Shown here: positions 8,574 to 17,611 of the stretch, piece by piece
Layout of the letters: each line of letters opens with the position of its first letter
Numbering within the stretch: the stretch's first letter is position 1
Source of the DNA: Alphaproteobacteria bacterium
GTDB taxonomy: Bacteria; Pseudomonadota; Alphaproteobacteria; Micavibrionales; Micavibrionaceae
Reading direction: 5' to 3'
Assembly (NCBI GenBank): GCA_020445145.1
Contig: JAGRHC010000008.1
Location: forward strand, 1-64,000
DNA length: 64,000 nt
Notes under the pieces: model-generated
What the model was told of the DNA's origin: nothing
Databases searched by the model: none
Seen by the model: the letters and a program-made list of their open reading frames with translations, nothing else
Made by a program: the position numbers and the translations under genes

Positions 8574-9299
8574 ATGATTAGTGTTGTTGTTCCCGTTTAT
8601 AATGAGGCTGAAAATCTTGCCGCGCTTTTGACCGAGATTACGGCGGCGGCGAAAGATGCCCCGATTGCCGAGATTGTGTATGTGAATGATGCCAGCACAG
8701 ACAATACGGAAGCGGCGCTGGTTGCTCTTAAAAAAGACTTCCCTCTGCTGCGCGTTGTCAGTCACGGTGTGCAGGCCGGGCAGTCGGCGGCGATGTGGAC
8801 GGGCGTGCGGGCCGCTAAAAGCGATGTCGTGGTGTTTCTGGATGGCGACGGGCAAAATGATCCGGCGGATATCAAGCTTCTCTACGCAGCTTACACGGCG
8901 GCGGGGAATGATAATGGCCTTGTGATGGTCGCCGGGCAGCGCGAGAAGCGGCAGGATAACTGGCTGCGGCGGGTTTCCTCGCGGCTTGCCAATAATATCC
9001 GGGCCGCAGCGCTTAAGGACGGGACGCGGGATACGGGATGCAGTTTAAAGCTTGTGCCGCGGGACGTTTATTTGCGGTTGCCGTTTTTCAATCATATGCA
9101 CCGGTATATTCCCGCCCTTTTCAAGCGCGAGGGGGTGACGGTCATCCATGTTGATGTCTCTCACAGGCCGCGCCAGAAGGGCGTTTCCAAGTACGGGTTC
9201 TGGGATCGCTTGCGGGCCGGCCTTACGGATTTGCTTGGCGTGATGTGGCTGAATACACGCGGGCGGCCTCAAGGGTTTTCCGACAAGGAAGTTCTATAA
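8574..9299 (+). CDS. Family 2 glycosyltransferase, dolichyl-phosphate-mannose-synthase-like
   Basis: A 241-residue GT-A enzyme. It opens with ISVVVPVYNEAENL, has the nucleotide-sugar and metal-binding aspartates in VFLDGDGQNDP (about residues 83-93), and a later FKREGVTVIHVDVSHRPRQKGVSKYG acceptor-side region. There is no membrane tail, unlike ArnC. It probably loads a sugar onto undecaprenyl phosphate, providing donor for the ArnT-like enzyme at 9733. The ATG at 8574 starts the domain exactly; the longer reading from 8511 adds unrelated residues. It is followed after 34 bases by the LAB_N gene. Confidence 0.88.
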   Translation: MISVVVPVYNEAENLAALLTEITAAAKDAPIAEIVYVNDASTDNTEAALVALKKDFPLLRVVSHGVQAGQSAAMWTGVRAAKSDVVVFLDGDGQNDPADIKLLYAAYTAAGNDNGLVMVAGQREKRQDNWLRRVSSRLANNIRAAALKDGTRDTGCSLKLVPRDVYLRLPFFNHMHRYIPALFKREGVTVIHVDVSHRPRQKGVSKYGFWDRLRAGLTDLLGVMWLNTRGRPQGFSDKEVL

Positions 9300-9333
9300 T
9301 TTTACTGTTTCACATTTATTTAAGGGGAGCATT

Positions 9334-9627
9334 ATGAGTCCATGGATTTTTATCGGATTTTTCGGTCAGGGGCTTTTTTTTATGCGCTTCCTTGTCCAGT
9401 GGATCGCCTCTGAAAAAGTGAAGAAAAGTGTGGTGCCGGACATGTTCTGGTATTTTAGCATTGGTGGCGCTCTTGTGCTGCTGGTCTATTCTATCCACCG
9501 TCAGGACCCTGTGTTTATTACCGGGCAGGCTATGGGGTTGATTATTTACTTCCGCAATATTTACTTTATTCATTTTCATCCCAAGAAAGTGGCGAAGCAG
9601 GCGCAAGCCAATACTCCTGAAGACTAG
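9334..9627 (+). CDS. Lipid-A biosynthesis N-terminal (LAB_N) domain membrane protein
   Basis: A 97-residue protein with three hydrophobic segments (about 4-22, 43-60, 68-84) and the family signature around FMRFLVQWIASEKVKKSVVP. LAB_N domains occur alone or fused to glycosyltransferases and lipid A enzymes. A strong AAGGGGAG site precedes the start. It sits between the GT2 gene and the ArnT-like gene and probably acts with them in moving or presenting the lipid-linked sugar; its exact role is not established. Confidence 0.88.
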   Translation: MSPWIFIGFFGQGLFFMRFLVQWIASEKVKKSVVPDMFWYFSIGGALVLLVYSIHRQDPVFITGQAMGLIIYFRNIYFIHFHPKKVAKQAQANTPED

Positions 9628-9732
9628 TGTTCTTTTTCCTGATTTTTTTGAATTGAATGATCGAATTTCCCGGCCAGATGTTCTACAACATGTGCCTACT
9701 AATAGAGACGTTTGTGTTCTTAGGGGAAACTC

Positions 9733-11139
9733 ATGGATTTTTTTAAAGCGCTGAAGGCGAAGGATTGTTTTTACCCGCTTTTGGCATTAGCTGCGCTGTT
9801 TGTATGCGCGGCGATGTTTCGTCCTTTGATGCCGATTGATGAGACGCGTTACATGACTGTGGCGTGGGAAATGTATGTCCGGCATAGCTTTGCTTTACTC
9901 TCTGTCAATTTTGAGCCTTATCATCATAAGCCGCCCCTCCTGTTCTGGCTGATTAATCTGTCTTGGGCCATTTTCGGGGTCGGGCGGACGAGTGCGCTTC
10001 TGGTTATTTTTGCGGCGGCTTGCGGGTTTGTTTTGCTTTCGCACAGGCTTGCGGGGGTTTTGTTTCCGGCTCAGGATGCTCTCCGTAAGGCTTTGCCGTG
10101 GGTGATTGTCGGGAGTATTCCGTTTCTTATCTACGGTTCTTTGGTGATGTTTGACGTTTTGCTGACGGTTTTTGTGCTGGCGGCGGTTTTGACATTATTG
10201 CGGCTGGCGGAGAAGCCCGATGTCAGGCTTGTGCTTCTGGCCGGGTTATTGACCGGGCTCGGGGTTCTGGTGAAGGGGCCGGTGGCAGGGCTTTATGTGT
10301 TTGCCCCTGCCCTGCTTTATCCGTTGTGGCGGACGGGACGGCATACGACAGATTATAAATATTGGTATTTTAATCTGGTTTTGATTTTTCTGCTTGCCTG
10401 CGTTCCGGTCGGGCTTTGGCTGGCCGCGGTTGCGGCGCAATCGGATTCAGGGTTCTTGTATTGGCTTTTGTGGAAGCAGACGGCGGGCCGGGTGACGGGT
10501 TCGTTTAGCGCGGCGCATGTGCGGCCTGTTTATTTTTACCTGATGATTTTGCCGGTTATGGCTCTGCCCTGGGCGTTTTTCCCGGCGTTTTGGAAGAATG
10601 CAAAGAAGGTTAAGGCTGCGGCTTTGGAGAAGGATTTTGGTATCCGGTTCCTCTTGTGCTGGTTTGTGCCGGTTTTTCTGGCGTTCAGCGTTATTTCAGG
10701 CAAGCAGATCCATTACATGATCCCTCTGGTTCCTTCTGTGATGTTGATGATTTCGTATTTGCTGGCGCAGACGGATTTCAAGTATATCCAGCGGGTTGCC
10801 GTTTTTGTTGTATCGACCGGTATCCTCGCGCAAGTGATTGCGTCTTTTGTTTTTTTCCCGCGTTATGATTTACAGCCGATTGCCTCTTATGTCGCGGATC
10901 ATGCGGATAAAGACTGGGCCTATGTCAGGAATTACGAGGGGGAGCTTGGTTTTCTGGGGCGCTTGACGATCAAGCTTACAGATTATCCAGACAAGATTCA
11001 TTTGCCGGACTGGTTTAAGGAGCACCCGAACGGGATGGCGGTTATGCGCTACAAGCACGGTGAAGAGCTGCATGGATATAATATTATTTTGCTGATGGAT
11101 TATCGTGGCAAAAATATTGCTATCGTTTCACTTATGTAG
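9733..11139 (+). CDS. ArnT/PMT-like (GT-C) glycosyltransferase
   Basis: A 468-residue polytopic enzyme. The first periplasmic loop carries the acidic motif PIDETRYMTVAWEM (about 34-47) with the D/E catalytic pair of ArnT-like GT-C transferases, followed by HHKPPLLFWLINL and roughly eleven membrane helices; the short C-terminal periplasmic part is from about 385. Such enzymes transfer a sugar from undecaprenyl phosphate to lipid A or another envelope acceptor. The order GT2 (donor synthesis), LAB_N, ArnT-like suggests one pathway. The aminoarabinose genes arnA/B/D are absent here, so the sugar need not be aminoarabinose. A TAGGGGAAA ribosome site precedes the start. Confidence 0.9.
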   Translation: MDFFKALKAKDCFYPLLALAALFVCAAMFRPLMPIDETRYMTVAWEMYVRHSFALLSVNFEPYHHKPPLLFWLINLSWAIFGVGRTSALLVIFAAACGFVLLSHRLAGVLFPAQDALRKALPWVIVGSIPFLIYGSLVMFDVLLTVFVLAAVLTLLRLAEKPDVRLVLLAGLLTGLGVLVKGPVAGLYVFAPALLYPLWRTGRHTTDYKYWYFNLVLIFLLACVPVGLWLAAVAAQSDSGFLYWLLWKQTAGRVTGSFSAAHVRPVYFYLMILPVMALPWAFFPAFWKNAKKVKAAALEKDFGIRFLLCWFVPVFLAFSVISGKQIHYMIPLVPSVMLMISYLLAQTDFKYIQRVAVFVVSTGILAQVIASFVFFPRYDLQPIASYVADHADKDWAYVRNYEGELGFLGRLTIKLTDYPDKIHLPDWFKEHPNGMAVMRYKHGEELHGYNIILLMDYRGKNIAIVSLM

Positions 11140-11187
11140 GACAATTTCACAACTATTGAGTGCATCAAGGTTGAGAGGTTTGTTTTT

Positions 11188-11922
11188 ATGATTGCCAGAT
11201 ATCAATCATTTTTTATTTTGTCCGGCCTGCTTTTCTTGTTCCTTTCTGCACAGGATTTACGTGCGGAGACTCTTTATGACGATGCCGTTATTCCAAAAAA
11301 TGAGCAGGTGTATCTGGAGAATTTTGCGCGGGGGGTTTTAGACAAAACAACTGCATTCTGGACGCCTGTTTTTGAGCAGCACCAGATTACTTATAATGCG
11401 CCCAATATGGTTTTTTTTGCTCAGCGCATTGATACGCCCTGCGGGACAGGGACGGAGGCTGACGGGCCTTTTTACTGCCCGAATGACCGGACGATTTATG
11501 TCGATTTGAAATATCTTTATATGTTTAAAACGCGCAAAACTGCGCAGGATGATTTTGCTCCGGTTTATGCGATCGCACATGAAGCTGCGCATCATGTTCA
11601 AAATTCTTGGGGTATTCTGTCCGCTTTGGAAAATTTGCCACAGAATATTCGAGACCGTGACGCGAATGATATTCCTAAAAATGTTGAGCTTATGGCTGAT
11701 TGTCTCGCCGGTGTGTGGGCGGCCGGTCAGGGGAGCCATTTGACCAATGCTGTGATGACTGGCGGGATAGAGGCTGCACAGCAATTTGGAACAGGAGCAA
11801 AGGTTTTTGATGTAGAGCTTGATAAGACCTCTCATGGCAGTCTGGCGATGCGGCAAAAATGGTTTAAACGCGGCTACACAACCCGCGACATGAAGAGCTG
11901 CCAGACTTTTCCTGCTCAGTGA
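11188..11922 (+). CDS. Neutral zinc metallopeptidase, YpfJ family
   Basis: A 244-residue protein with an N-terminal signal sequence (about 1-26, ending LRA). The zinc site HEAAHH is at 131-136 and the third ligand is probably E166 in VELMADCLAG. Cysteine pairs (CGTGTEADGPFYC) are consistent with an exported protein. Homologues are called putative neutral zinc metallopeptidases and their substrates are unknown. It follows the ArnT-like gene by 48 bases on the same strand and could share its transcript. Confidence 0.9.
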   Translation: MIARYQSFFILSGLLFLFLSAQDLRAETLYDDAVIPKNEQVYLENFARGVLDKTTAFWTPVFEQHQITYNAPNMVFFAQRIDTPCGTGTEADGPFYCPNDRTIYVDLKYLYMFKTRKTAQDDFAPVYAIAHEAAHHVQNSWGILSALENLPQNIRDRDANDIPKNVELMADCLAGVWAAGQGSHLTNAVMTGGIEAAQQFGTGAKVFDVELDKTSHGSLAMRQKWFKRGYTTRDMKSCQTFPAQ

Positions 11923-12022
11923 GCGCTTTTGCTGCGGAAAAGCAAATAGAATACGCCTGCTCGGGGGGACAATCTATTTTTTTTGGTTGGACATACAATC
12001 TCTATTTTTAATCTGCCCGATA

Positions 12023-12406
12023 TCAGGCGTCGGTTTTTTGTTTTTCGAGCAGACTTTCGACCATTGATAAAATGTCGTTCATCTTTGCCGGCTTTTCGAG
12101 CACCCCGTCTACCATGCCTCTAATTGCATTTGAAACGTCAGAGGCTTTTATCGTGACGCCGCTGCTTGATAAAATAACAATGGGTATATTCATACCTGAT
12201 TTTTTAATAAATTTTGCGAGCCCTATTCCGTCTATCTGCGGCATAAATAAATCAGAGAGAACGAGGTCGTATTTTTTTTCCTGTAACATCTCAATGGCTT
12301 TTAACCCGTCATTGCATGTATCTATTTCGTATCCTTCGCGCGTCAAAATCTCAGACATCATGTGACTGACATCTTTGTTGTCATCTATGACAAGCAGGCG
12401 CGCCAT
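12023..12406 (-). CDS. Stand-alone response-regulator receiver protein
   Basis: A 127-residue CheY-like domain with no output domain. The acidic pocket is IDDN (D8, D9), the phospho-acceptor is D52 (LVLSDLFMP), the switch Ser is in VILSSSG (about 78-82), and the conserved Lys is in LEKPAK. It starts inside the stop codon of the upstream RHH gene (TAATG), so the two are translationally coupled. No histidine kinase is adjacent. Partner and output are unknown; its neighbour suggests that phosphorylation might influence the RHH protein. Confidence 0.92.
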   Translation of the reverse strand: MARLLVIDDNKDVSHMMSEILTREGYEIDTCNDGLKAIEMLQEKKYDLVLSDLFMPQIDGIGLAKFIKKSGMNIPIVILSSSGVTIKASDVSNAIRGMVDGVLEKPAKMNDILSMVESLLEKQKTDA

Positions 12407-12675
12407 TATTGTTTATCCTTTTTGCATTTGATATTCAGATATGAAATCAGGAAGACCCGGATTGCCGAAGATAGAGAAGATTCTTCACTTTTTCTTTCAA
12501 AAATAAATTCGCACAACCTGTTCACATCACACCCGATTTCATGGGCTACATCATGCAGAATTTCCCAAACCTGCGGCTCGAGCCTGACGCTGGTTCGCAT
12601 CCCATTGATTTTAATGTTTCTTTTTTTAAGTTCGTTCAGACTCACAAAAAGCGAGGCCTCTGAGCTCTCGAGCAT
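12406..12675 (-). CDS. Ribbon-helix-helix (RHH_4-type) DNA-binding protein
   Basis: An 89-residue protein whose core runs from MRTSVRLEPQVWEIL to NRLCEFIFERK and LSSAIRVFLISYL, the pattern of the RHH_4 family: a beta strand followed by two helices, with Trp at the first helix start. The N-terminal 35 residues are extra. The start is uncertain: ATG 12675 has no clear ribosome site and a TTG lies at 12705. It is divergent from the DUF4402 gene at 13044, and the two 16-bp palindromes lie between them, so it is the nearest candidate to bind those sites. It overlaps the receiver gene by one base. Confidence 0.75.
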   Translation of the reverse strand: MLESSEASLFVSLNELKKRNIKINGMRTSVRLEPQVWEILHDVAHEIGCDVNRLCEFIFERKSEESSLSSAIRVFLISYLNIKCKKDKQ

Positions 12676-12803
12676 ATGTCTAAATGGCAAACTGTTCTCT
12701 CCCAAAACATATATTTTATTATTTTTATTTACGTAATTTATTTAATAGCGTGGCAAAACTATAGATATAATATATTTTTCCTATCCTTTTGGCTAGTATG
12801 TTT

Positions 12804-12819
12804 GAGTACTATTGAACTC
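12804..12819. promoter_or_regulatory. 16-bp palindrome (GAGTAC-N4-GAACTC), copy 1
   Basis: Imperfect inverted repeat with hexamer arms GAGTAC and GAACTC around four bases. It lies in the 368-base AT-rich region between the RHH gene (leftward) and the DUF4402 gene (rightward). No other gene is seen in this region. The same pattern occurs at 12905 and 18738. Confidence 0.55.
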
Positions 12820-12904
12820 ATTTCTTGATTTTATTTTATCACCCAAAACCCTAATTTTTCCATAAAAATTGCTTAAATTGTTAAATATTTGCAATGGCGG
12901 GTTT

Positions 12905-12920
12905 GAGTATCATCGTACTT
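12905..12920. promoter_or_regulatory. 16-bp palindrome (GAGTAT-N4-GTACTT), copy 2
   Basis: Second copy of the pattern, 101 bases after the first (about ten helical turns) and 124 bases before the DUF4402 start codon at 13044. The paired arrangement could support DNA looping or binding on one face. Confidence 0.55.
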
Positions 12921-13043
12921 ATTCATAAAAATGTAATAAAATCATATAGTTAATTAATATATTTTTGAGATGCTTTTGGTATAATTTTGAATAAGGGAAG
13001 TTTTTTATATCTTTGAAATGCTTGCAGGGATAGCATTCAAACT

Positions 13044-13544
13044 ATGCACTACATTCGACGTATACAAATCTGGCTTTGTATTGTGGCGGGGTTCTTTTTC
13101 GTAGCTCCTGCCCATGCTGATAACACTGTGGGACACGCCCAAGTTGTTATTATGGAGAATATTGTCGTTACTGAGCAGGCCGGCATAAATTTTGGCCTTA
13201 TCCACCCCCAAAGCGGGCAAACCGGAAAAGTGACAATTAGCCCGTCTGGAGATGTCAACGCCTCTAACTCTACGCATAATAACGGTCTTCCAACGCATGC
13301 CGCTCATTTTGTAGCCTCGGGTACACCGGCGGCCAATGTTTTAATTTCGTTTATGAACGGGTCCCTTAATGGGACTGGCGATCCGATGGACATTAATAAC
13401 TTTACCCATGACGCCGGAGTGACGCCGAGTTTTGATGGTTCTGGCGTTCTTGATTTTCATGTCGGCGCTGATGTGAATCTTAATCTTAATCAGCAAAGCG
13501 GTAGTTATAACGGGACCTATACGATTACCCTTAATTATCAATAA
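13044..13544 (+). CDS. DUF4402 fimbrial-type subunit C
   Basis: A 166-residue secreted protein: signal peptide (about 1-25, ending AHA), then one DUF4402 domain. Recognisable blocks are VVIMENIVVTEQAGINFG, SPSGDVNAS, NFTHDAGVTPSFDGSG and the final beta strand SYNGTYTITLNYQ ending at the carboxyl terminus. A terminal alternating strand ending in Tyr-Gln is usual for chaperone-usher subunits that the chaperone recognises. It shares its block order with subunits A and B but is on the opposite strand, convergent with the usher gene, whose stop it overlaps by 14 bases. It has its own upstream region with two palindromes, so its expression may be set separately. Confidence 0.87.
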   Translation: MHYIRRIQIWLCIVAGFFFVAPAHADNTVGHAQVVIMENIVVTEQAGINFGLIHPQSGQTGKVTISPSGDVNASNSTHNNGLPTHAAHFVASGTPAANVLISFMNGSLNGTGDPMDINNFTHDAGVTPSFDGSGVLDFHVGADVNLNLNQQSGSYNGTYTITLNYQ

Positions 13545-16500
13545 TTTTTTCGATGTCTTCTTCGGACATATCTTTCAGCATATCGTAGTCAAGTGTGGGG
13601 TGACCCGCCCCTCCTGAAGTATTTTGCGTTATATCCATTTGTGCAATTTCAACGACGTTGTCAGGGCATTGGTACAGGTTTTCGGTTACTTTGCATTTGA
13701 TTTCGTTGTCGTTGAGGGCGCCGCATAAAATTTCTGCGTCTTGTTGATCCATGTGATAGAGCACCAGATCAAACAGGATAGATTCCTGCGCTTTTGTCGC
13801 TGAATTTTTATTGTGTTCGATCAGATATGCCGCAGGAACTTCCGCTTGATCCATGAAATGAAGCGCAACATTTTCCCTTATTTCGCCCCAATAGGATTGC
13901 GCCGCCTTCTCGCTTAATTTTTCAGCTAATACGATGCTGTATTTGTTTTCATCGGGGGCGGGCCATAAGGAGAAAGGCTCGATACTGACAAATGGCTCTT
14001 GCTTGTTGAGAATAAGTGTTCGAGCCTTTGCAGGACAGTAGCCTAGAGATTCAATTTGCTTGGGATCAGGCCGGACTTCATGCTGTCCCATAGGAATATC
14101 CTTCAGGAAGACAAACCCATCAAACTCGCTTTTTGATGTTGAAATCACTTCACCACTTTTTGAGAGAACCTGCATTTCGATTGATTGGGCGTCGATCTGC
14201 TTTCCATTGCGGAAGGCATAAATTTGGGTATCGGCTTCTCCGGCCATGGTGATCGGGAAATCCAGTCGTTGCGTCTGGCCGGGGCGAAGGATGTAGTCCT
14301 GAACCGGTAAGAAGGAGCGATAGAACGGGTTATCCAGCGACGACGCCTCTACGGCTATGGAGCTTCGTTCGTATGATGGCGCGGATACCAGGGTGTAGCC
14401 GCCCTCGTTTGTCTTTGCTTTTTTATCTATTCCTTTGCCCGCGAAAGTTACTTCTTCCAACAATTGATCTGTTCCTTCGTCGAAGCTGTTGTTTTCATTT
14501 TCATCGAAGAAAACGCGCGGAATAAAATAGCCGGCGTCTTGTTTGTGTTCACGTTCCATCCGAACAGTCGGTGCCATGGGGTCATAGCCAAGACTGAAGC
14601 TTGTGCTGAGGATGGCCAACAGTTCATTGTCGCTGTTGTAGTTGGTGTTGAACCCTAACTTCATTATGTCGAAATCGTGACTGACCCCTATCGAAAGGGT
14701 CTCAACGGGGTTATCGCCGCCTGCGTAACGCAAGCCGCCGCTGAGTGTTGTTTTGGGGTCGTATTTCCAGTCGGCCGCCAGATTGAATGATGAGAGATAA
14801 GATTCCGGTTGCAGCTCATAGCGTGCCGTGCCGCGCAGAGTCAGGTTCTGGAAACGCGAGCTCATTTGTGTGCTTAGGGCAATTTTGCTATCTGCGCTTC
14901 TCTGAAACTGTTGATCAAGCTGGGTGGTCACACGCAGCTTTCCTATGTTTTTTGTGACGCGTGTCTGCCAATCAACTTTGTGATCCCCGTCCGTGTTGTC
15001 GACATGATTCAATTTGATCGAAAATGGGGTGTTTTTAATGTAAGGCAACAAGCCATTTACACTCAAGGCGGTGTCCTGACGCTGCACGCCGCCAAGACCG
15101 GAATTGCGCGTGACTTCTGTGTCAAGGCCGTGGTAGAGCGTGTGGCTTGCCTGCCAGCGCAAAGAACCTTTTATACCCTGCAGCGCGCCCTGAAATGCTT
15201 CTCCTACATTTCCGTCGGAACGCGCATAGCTTAAATCTGCCCTGACGCCTTTATAGGAATGGGTTAAGCGAACAATTCCGTAATTTTTTCTTTTTCCATC
15301 TAATGGGGCGCTTACGATGCCTGTATAGATGGATGTTGCGTCTGCTAAACCGTACTCAAATTGCGCGTGAAGACGATTCATGCCCGTGTCGTCATTTGCG
15401 CTGGGTCTGTTTTCGAAAACTTTCCGGTTTTGCTCCAGCAGGCTTACACTGACATTCAACTGATCCTTTTTGACGAGGTTGGCGGGCACAAAAATGCGCT
15501 CTTCTTTTGTTTCTTTTTGGCCTTGAGGGCCGTAGAATGTCAGTTCGAAGATGTTGAGGCCCGGAGATGCCTGCGTTTCAAAAACATATTCCCCATTTGC
15601 ATCCGGCTGTTCGATAAACCCTACAAGCTGGCCGTCCTTCATAATGTCCACTTCGTAACCGACGGGCAGGTTGCCGCGTAATTCGACATTGTTGAAATTT
15701 ACGTTTCCCTGATTGCTCAGTTCCTGGTTGGAGAATTTGATCCCCCGCCCCGAACTCCCCCGGGCCAGAATGGGAATTGAGGTTGCGTTTATGTCACCGA
15801 ATTCATAATCACTGAGGCCGAGGCCTAGCAGATTTCCGTCCGGGTCTTCACGGCCCATTCTTATTCTAATATCAGGTTTGGCGCTGTCGCCCGTTGAGTC
15901 ATTTATGCTCAGATGCGTGTCCTGTCCCATGACAATTCCCGAGGCAAGGGTTGTGTATGAGGTCGTCAGCGCTCTGGCCGTGTCCGGGGCGTTATTGTAA
16001 CGGGTTTGAGCATTTACATCGATGATCGGCACTGTATTGAGCGGGTATTCAATTTTTGCCAAAGGATTTTCCTGTGATCCTCGTTTTTCTTTGGTTTGAA
16101 GCTTTTGGCGGCGCTGGTTGCGGGCCATGCGGACTTCCACCGGGAATGGTTGAAGAGATTTAATGATTACCGCCAAATTGTTATAATCAAACTCAGCCGT
16201 CAGCGGGAACCACTTTTCCAAGGCGCCTAACGAGACATATATGCCGTCGTCGTGGCGCTCTATCTCTCCTTCTTTTAACAGGGTTGTCTCGCCCTTTATG
16301 ACGACTTCGCCTGATTGGAGGTCGAGTTCAAAGCTGTTGTCTTCTGAGACAAACCAACCTTTTGCGAACAGGCCGTTGGCGTCCATAACGATTGGAAATT
16401 CCAGCGCCTCGACGACGTCCCTTAAGGGCAAATAAAATCTGTTATTTTCAGTATCCTCGTAGAGAAGTAGCGCATCCAAAAGCTGCAAATCTCCGAGACT

Positions 16501-16770
16501 TAATGTTGCAATCAGGAGACTATCGTCCGGTCTGTAGCGTACTTTTGTGAAATATCCGTCTTTCAGAGAGGCTTTTTTGAGAAATTGCGTTTCTGTACTC
16601 TCCAGCTCCTCTGTTTTACCCGACTCTAGCGGATCCGGCATCAGCAGATCCTGTCCATAAACAGATTTTGGTAAGCAAAAACTGCCCAGCACCGATGATA
16701 TTGTGCAAAGGAGAAATAATAGCCTAATTGCCCGGCGTGAATGTCGTTTCTGCGTCAGGAGCGTCCTCAT
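13531..16770 (-). CDS. Outer-membrane usher-like protein with C-terminal extension
   Basis: About 1079 residues; signal peptide near the N-terminus (hydrophobic stretch LLFLLCTISS). A periplasmic N-terminal region contains a VEALEF/LGALEKWF pair, then a beta-barrel with a plug-like insert (NGEYVFETQASPGLNIFELTFYGPQG) typical of ushers. After the barrel come a calcium-type loop (DENENNSFDEG), a carboxypeptidase-regulatory-like fold and a cysteine-containing tail (about the last 170 residues) with two segments resembling SPOR-type repeats. It would export and assemble the DUF4402 subunits. The start at ATG 16770 has an AGAGGAA site; ATG 16788 is possible. It overlaps the chaperone gene by 47 bases. 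Classical FimD signature blocks are weak, so this is a divergent usher branch. Confidence 0.85.
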   Translation of the reverse strand: MRTLLTQKRHSRRAIRLLFLLCTISSVLGSFCLPKSVYGQDLLMPDPLESGKTEELESTETQFLKKASLKDGYFTKVRYRPDDSLLIATLSLGDLQLLDALLLYEDTENNRFYLPLRDVVEALEFPIVMDANGLFAKGWFVSEDNSFELDLQSGEVVIKGETTLLKEGEIERHDDGIYVSLGALEKWFPLTAEFDYNNLAVIIKSLQPFPVEVRMARNQRRQKLQTKEKRGSQENPLAKIEYPLNTVPIIDVNAQTRYNNAPDTARALTTSYTTLASGIVMGQDTHLSINDSTGDSAKPDIRIRMGREDPDGNLLGLGLSDYEFGDINATSIPILARGSSGRGIKFSNQELSNQGNVNFNNVELRGNLPVGYEVDIMKDGQLVGFIEQPDANGEYVFETQASPGLNIFELTFYGPQGQKETKEERIFVPANLVKKDQLNVSVSLLEQNRKVFENRPSANDDTGMNRLHAQFEYGLADATSIYTGIVSAPLDGKRKNYGIVRLTHSYKGVRADLSYARSDGNVGEAFQGALQGIKGSLRWQASHTLYHGLDTEVTRNSGLGGVQRQDTALSVNGLLPYIKNTPFSIKLNHVDNTDGDHKVDWQTRVTKNIGKLRVTTQLDQQFQRSADSKIALSTQMSSRFQNLTLRGTARYELQPESYLSSFNLAADWKYDPKTTLSGGLRYAGGDNPVETLSIGVSHDFDIMKLGFNTNYNSDNELLAILSTSFSLGYDPMAPTVRMEREHKQDAGYFIPRVFFDENENNSFDEGTDQLLEEVTFAGKGIDKKAKTNEGGYTLVSAPSYERSSIAVEASSLDNPFYRSFLPVQDYILRPGQTQRLDFPITMAGEADTQIYAFRNGKQIDAQSIEMQVLSKSGEVISTSKSEFDGFVFLKDIPMGQHEVRPDPKQIESLGYCPAKARTLILNKQEPFVSIEPFSLWPAPDENKYSIVLAEKLSEKAAQSYWGEIRENVALHFMDQAEVPAAYLIEHNKNSATKAQESILFDLVLYHMDQQDAEILCGALNDNEIKCKVTENLYQCPDNVVEIAQMDITQNTSGGAGHPTLDYDMLKDMSEEDIEKIIDN

Positions 16771-17554
16771 TCTGTTCCTCTGGGGCATACGTCACCCGAA
16801 GAGGTTTCCCTGAGAGCTCACTAGCAAATTCCGCACCAATTTTTACCATGACGGTGCGATGTGTATTTGAAAGGTAAACAGCTACGTTTTTCAGTGTTCC
16901 GATTTTCTGGCTTCCTGAATACACGTTGACTGTTCCCATGAAAGATTTTGTTCCTTTACGTTCAACCATAATTTTGACAAAGGAGTCTTCGCCAACCTTT
17001 ACGATTTCCGGATTTTTAAGCGCGGCTTCGGCTTCGAGATTGCCTTTTCTCAGAATGACCGGCAGAGACATCCCAAAAATTGCTGTGATATTAATTCCCA
17101 AACCGTTGCTTTCTTCCGGTTTTTTGGCTGACGTGGCTGCCCCAGCATCCTTGACTTGTTGTATCAGGAGATGAGAGCGATATTCTCCATCCGGTGAATT
17201 GGCTCTTAGCCTGGACATTAAGCGGACTTTTTGAGTACCGCGCGGCGGCAACACGACTTGGCGGGGACTATATTGCAAAACGTCTGATGCAAAAAATTCA
17301 CCCTCCGCAGGGGTTTGCGTTTCTTTTAACTGCCCGTCTTCCCCCATGGCACGATTCACAAGTGAGATACGGAATTTTTGCTCTGTGTCTCCACGGTTTG
17401 CTATCAATACTTCCAAGATGCGGTCCCCGGGACCAAAAACGATCCTTTTCGGGCTAACAACTACTCCGCCACCTTCTTGCGCCCGAACCATACTTCCAAA
17501 GGCTATAGTAAAAAAAGTGAAGAGTAAGAGGAAGGCATAAAAATTTTTATTCAT
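16724..17554 (-). CDS. PapD-like periplasmic pilus chaperone
   Basis: A 276-residue protein with signal peptide (1-25, ending VRA). The N-terminal immunoglobulin-like domain has VSPKRIVFGPGDRILEVLIANRGD and FSPRQVVLPPRGTQKVRLMSR, the latter matching the G1-strand region that donates to subunits. The second domain runs from about 140 to 255. The acidic tail (EEQNEDAPDAE) is unusual and lies where its gene overlaps the usher gene. It would fold and deliver DUF4402 subunits to the usher. It sits between subunit B and the usher in the operon. Confidence 0.88.
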   Translation of the reverse strand: MNKNFYAFLLLFTFFTIAFGSMVRAQEGGGVVVSPKRIVFGPGDRILEVLIANRGDTEQKFRISLVNRAMGEDGQLKETQTPAEGEFFASDVLQYSPRQVVLPPRGTQKVRLMSRLRANSPDGEYRSHLLIQQVKDAGAATSAKKPEESNGLGINITAIFGMSLPVILRKGNLEAEAALKNPEIVKVGEDSFVKIMVERKGTKSFMGTVNVYSGSQKIGTLKNVAVYLSNTHRTVMVKIGAEFASELSGKPLRVTYAPEEQNEDAPDAETTFTPGN

Positions 17555-17611
17555 GTGTCAATACTGCCTGCGTTAGATCGTTTGGGGGATTTGTATTTTA
17601 GTATAGAAGCC

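Noticed and set aside
12706-13043. Extra gene in the AT-rich gap upstream of DUF4402 subunit C
   Set aside because: All frames are closed or very short; the region is explained by promoters and the two palindromes.
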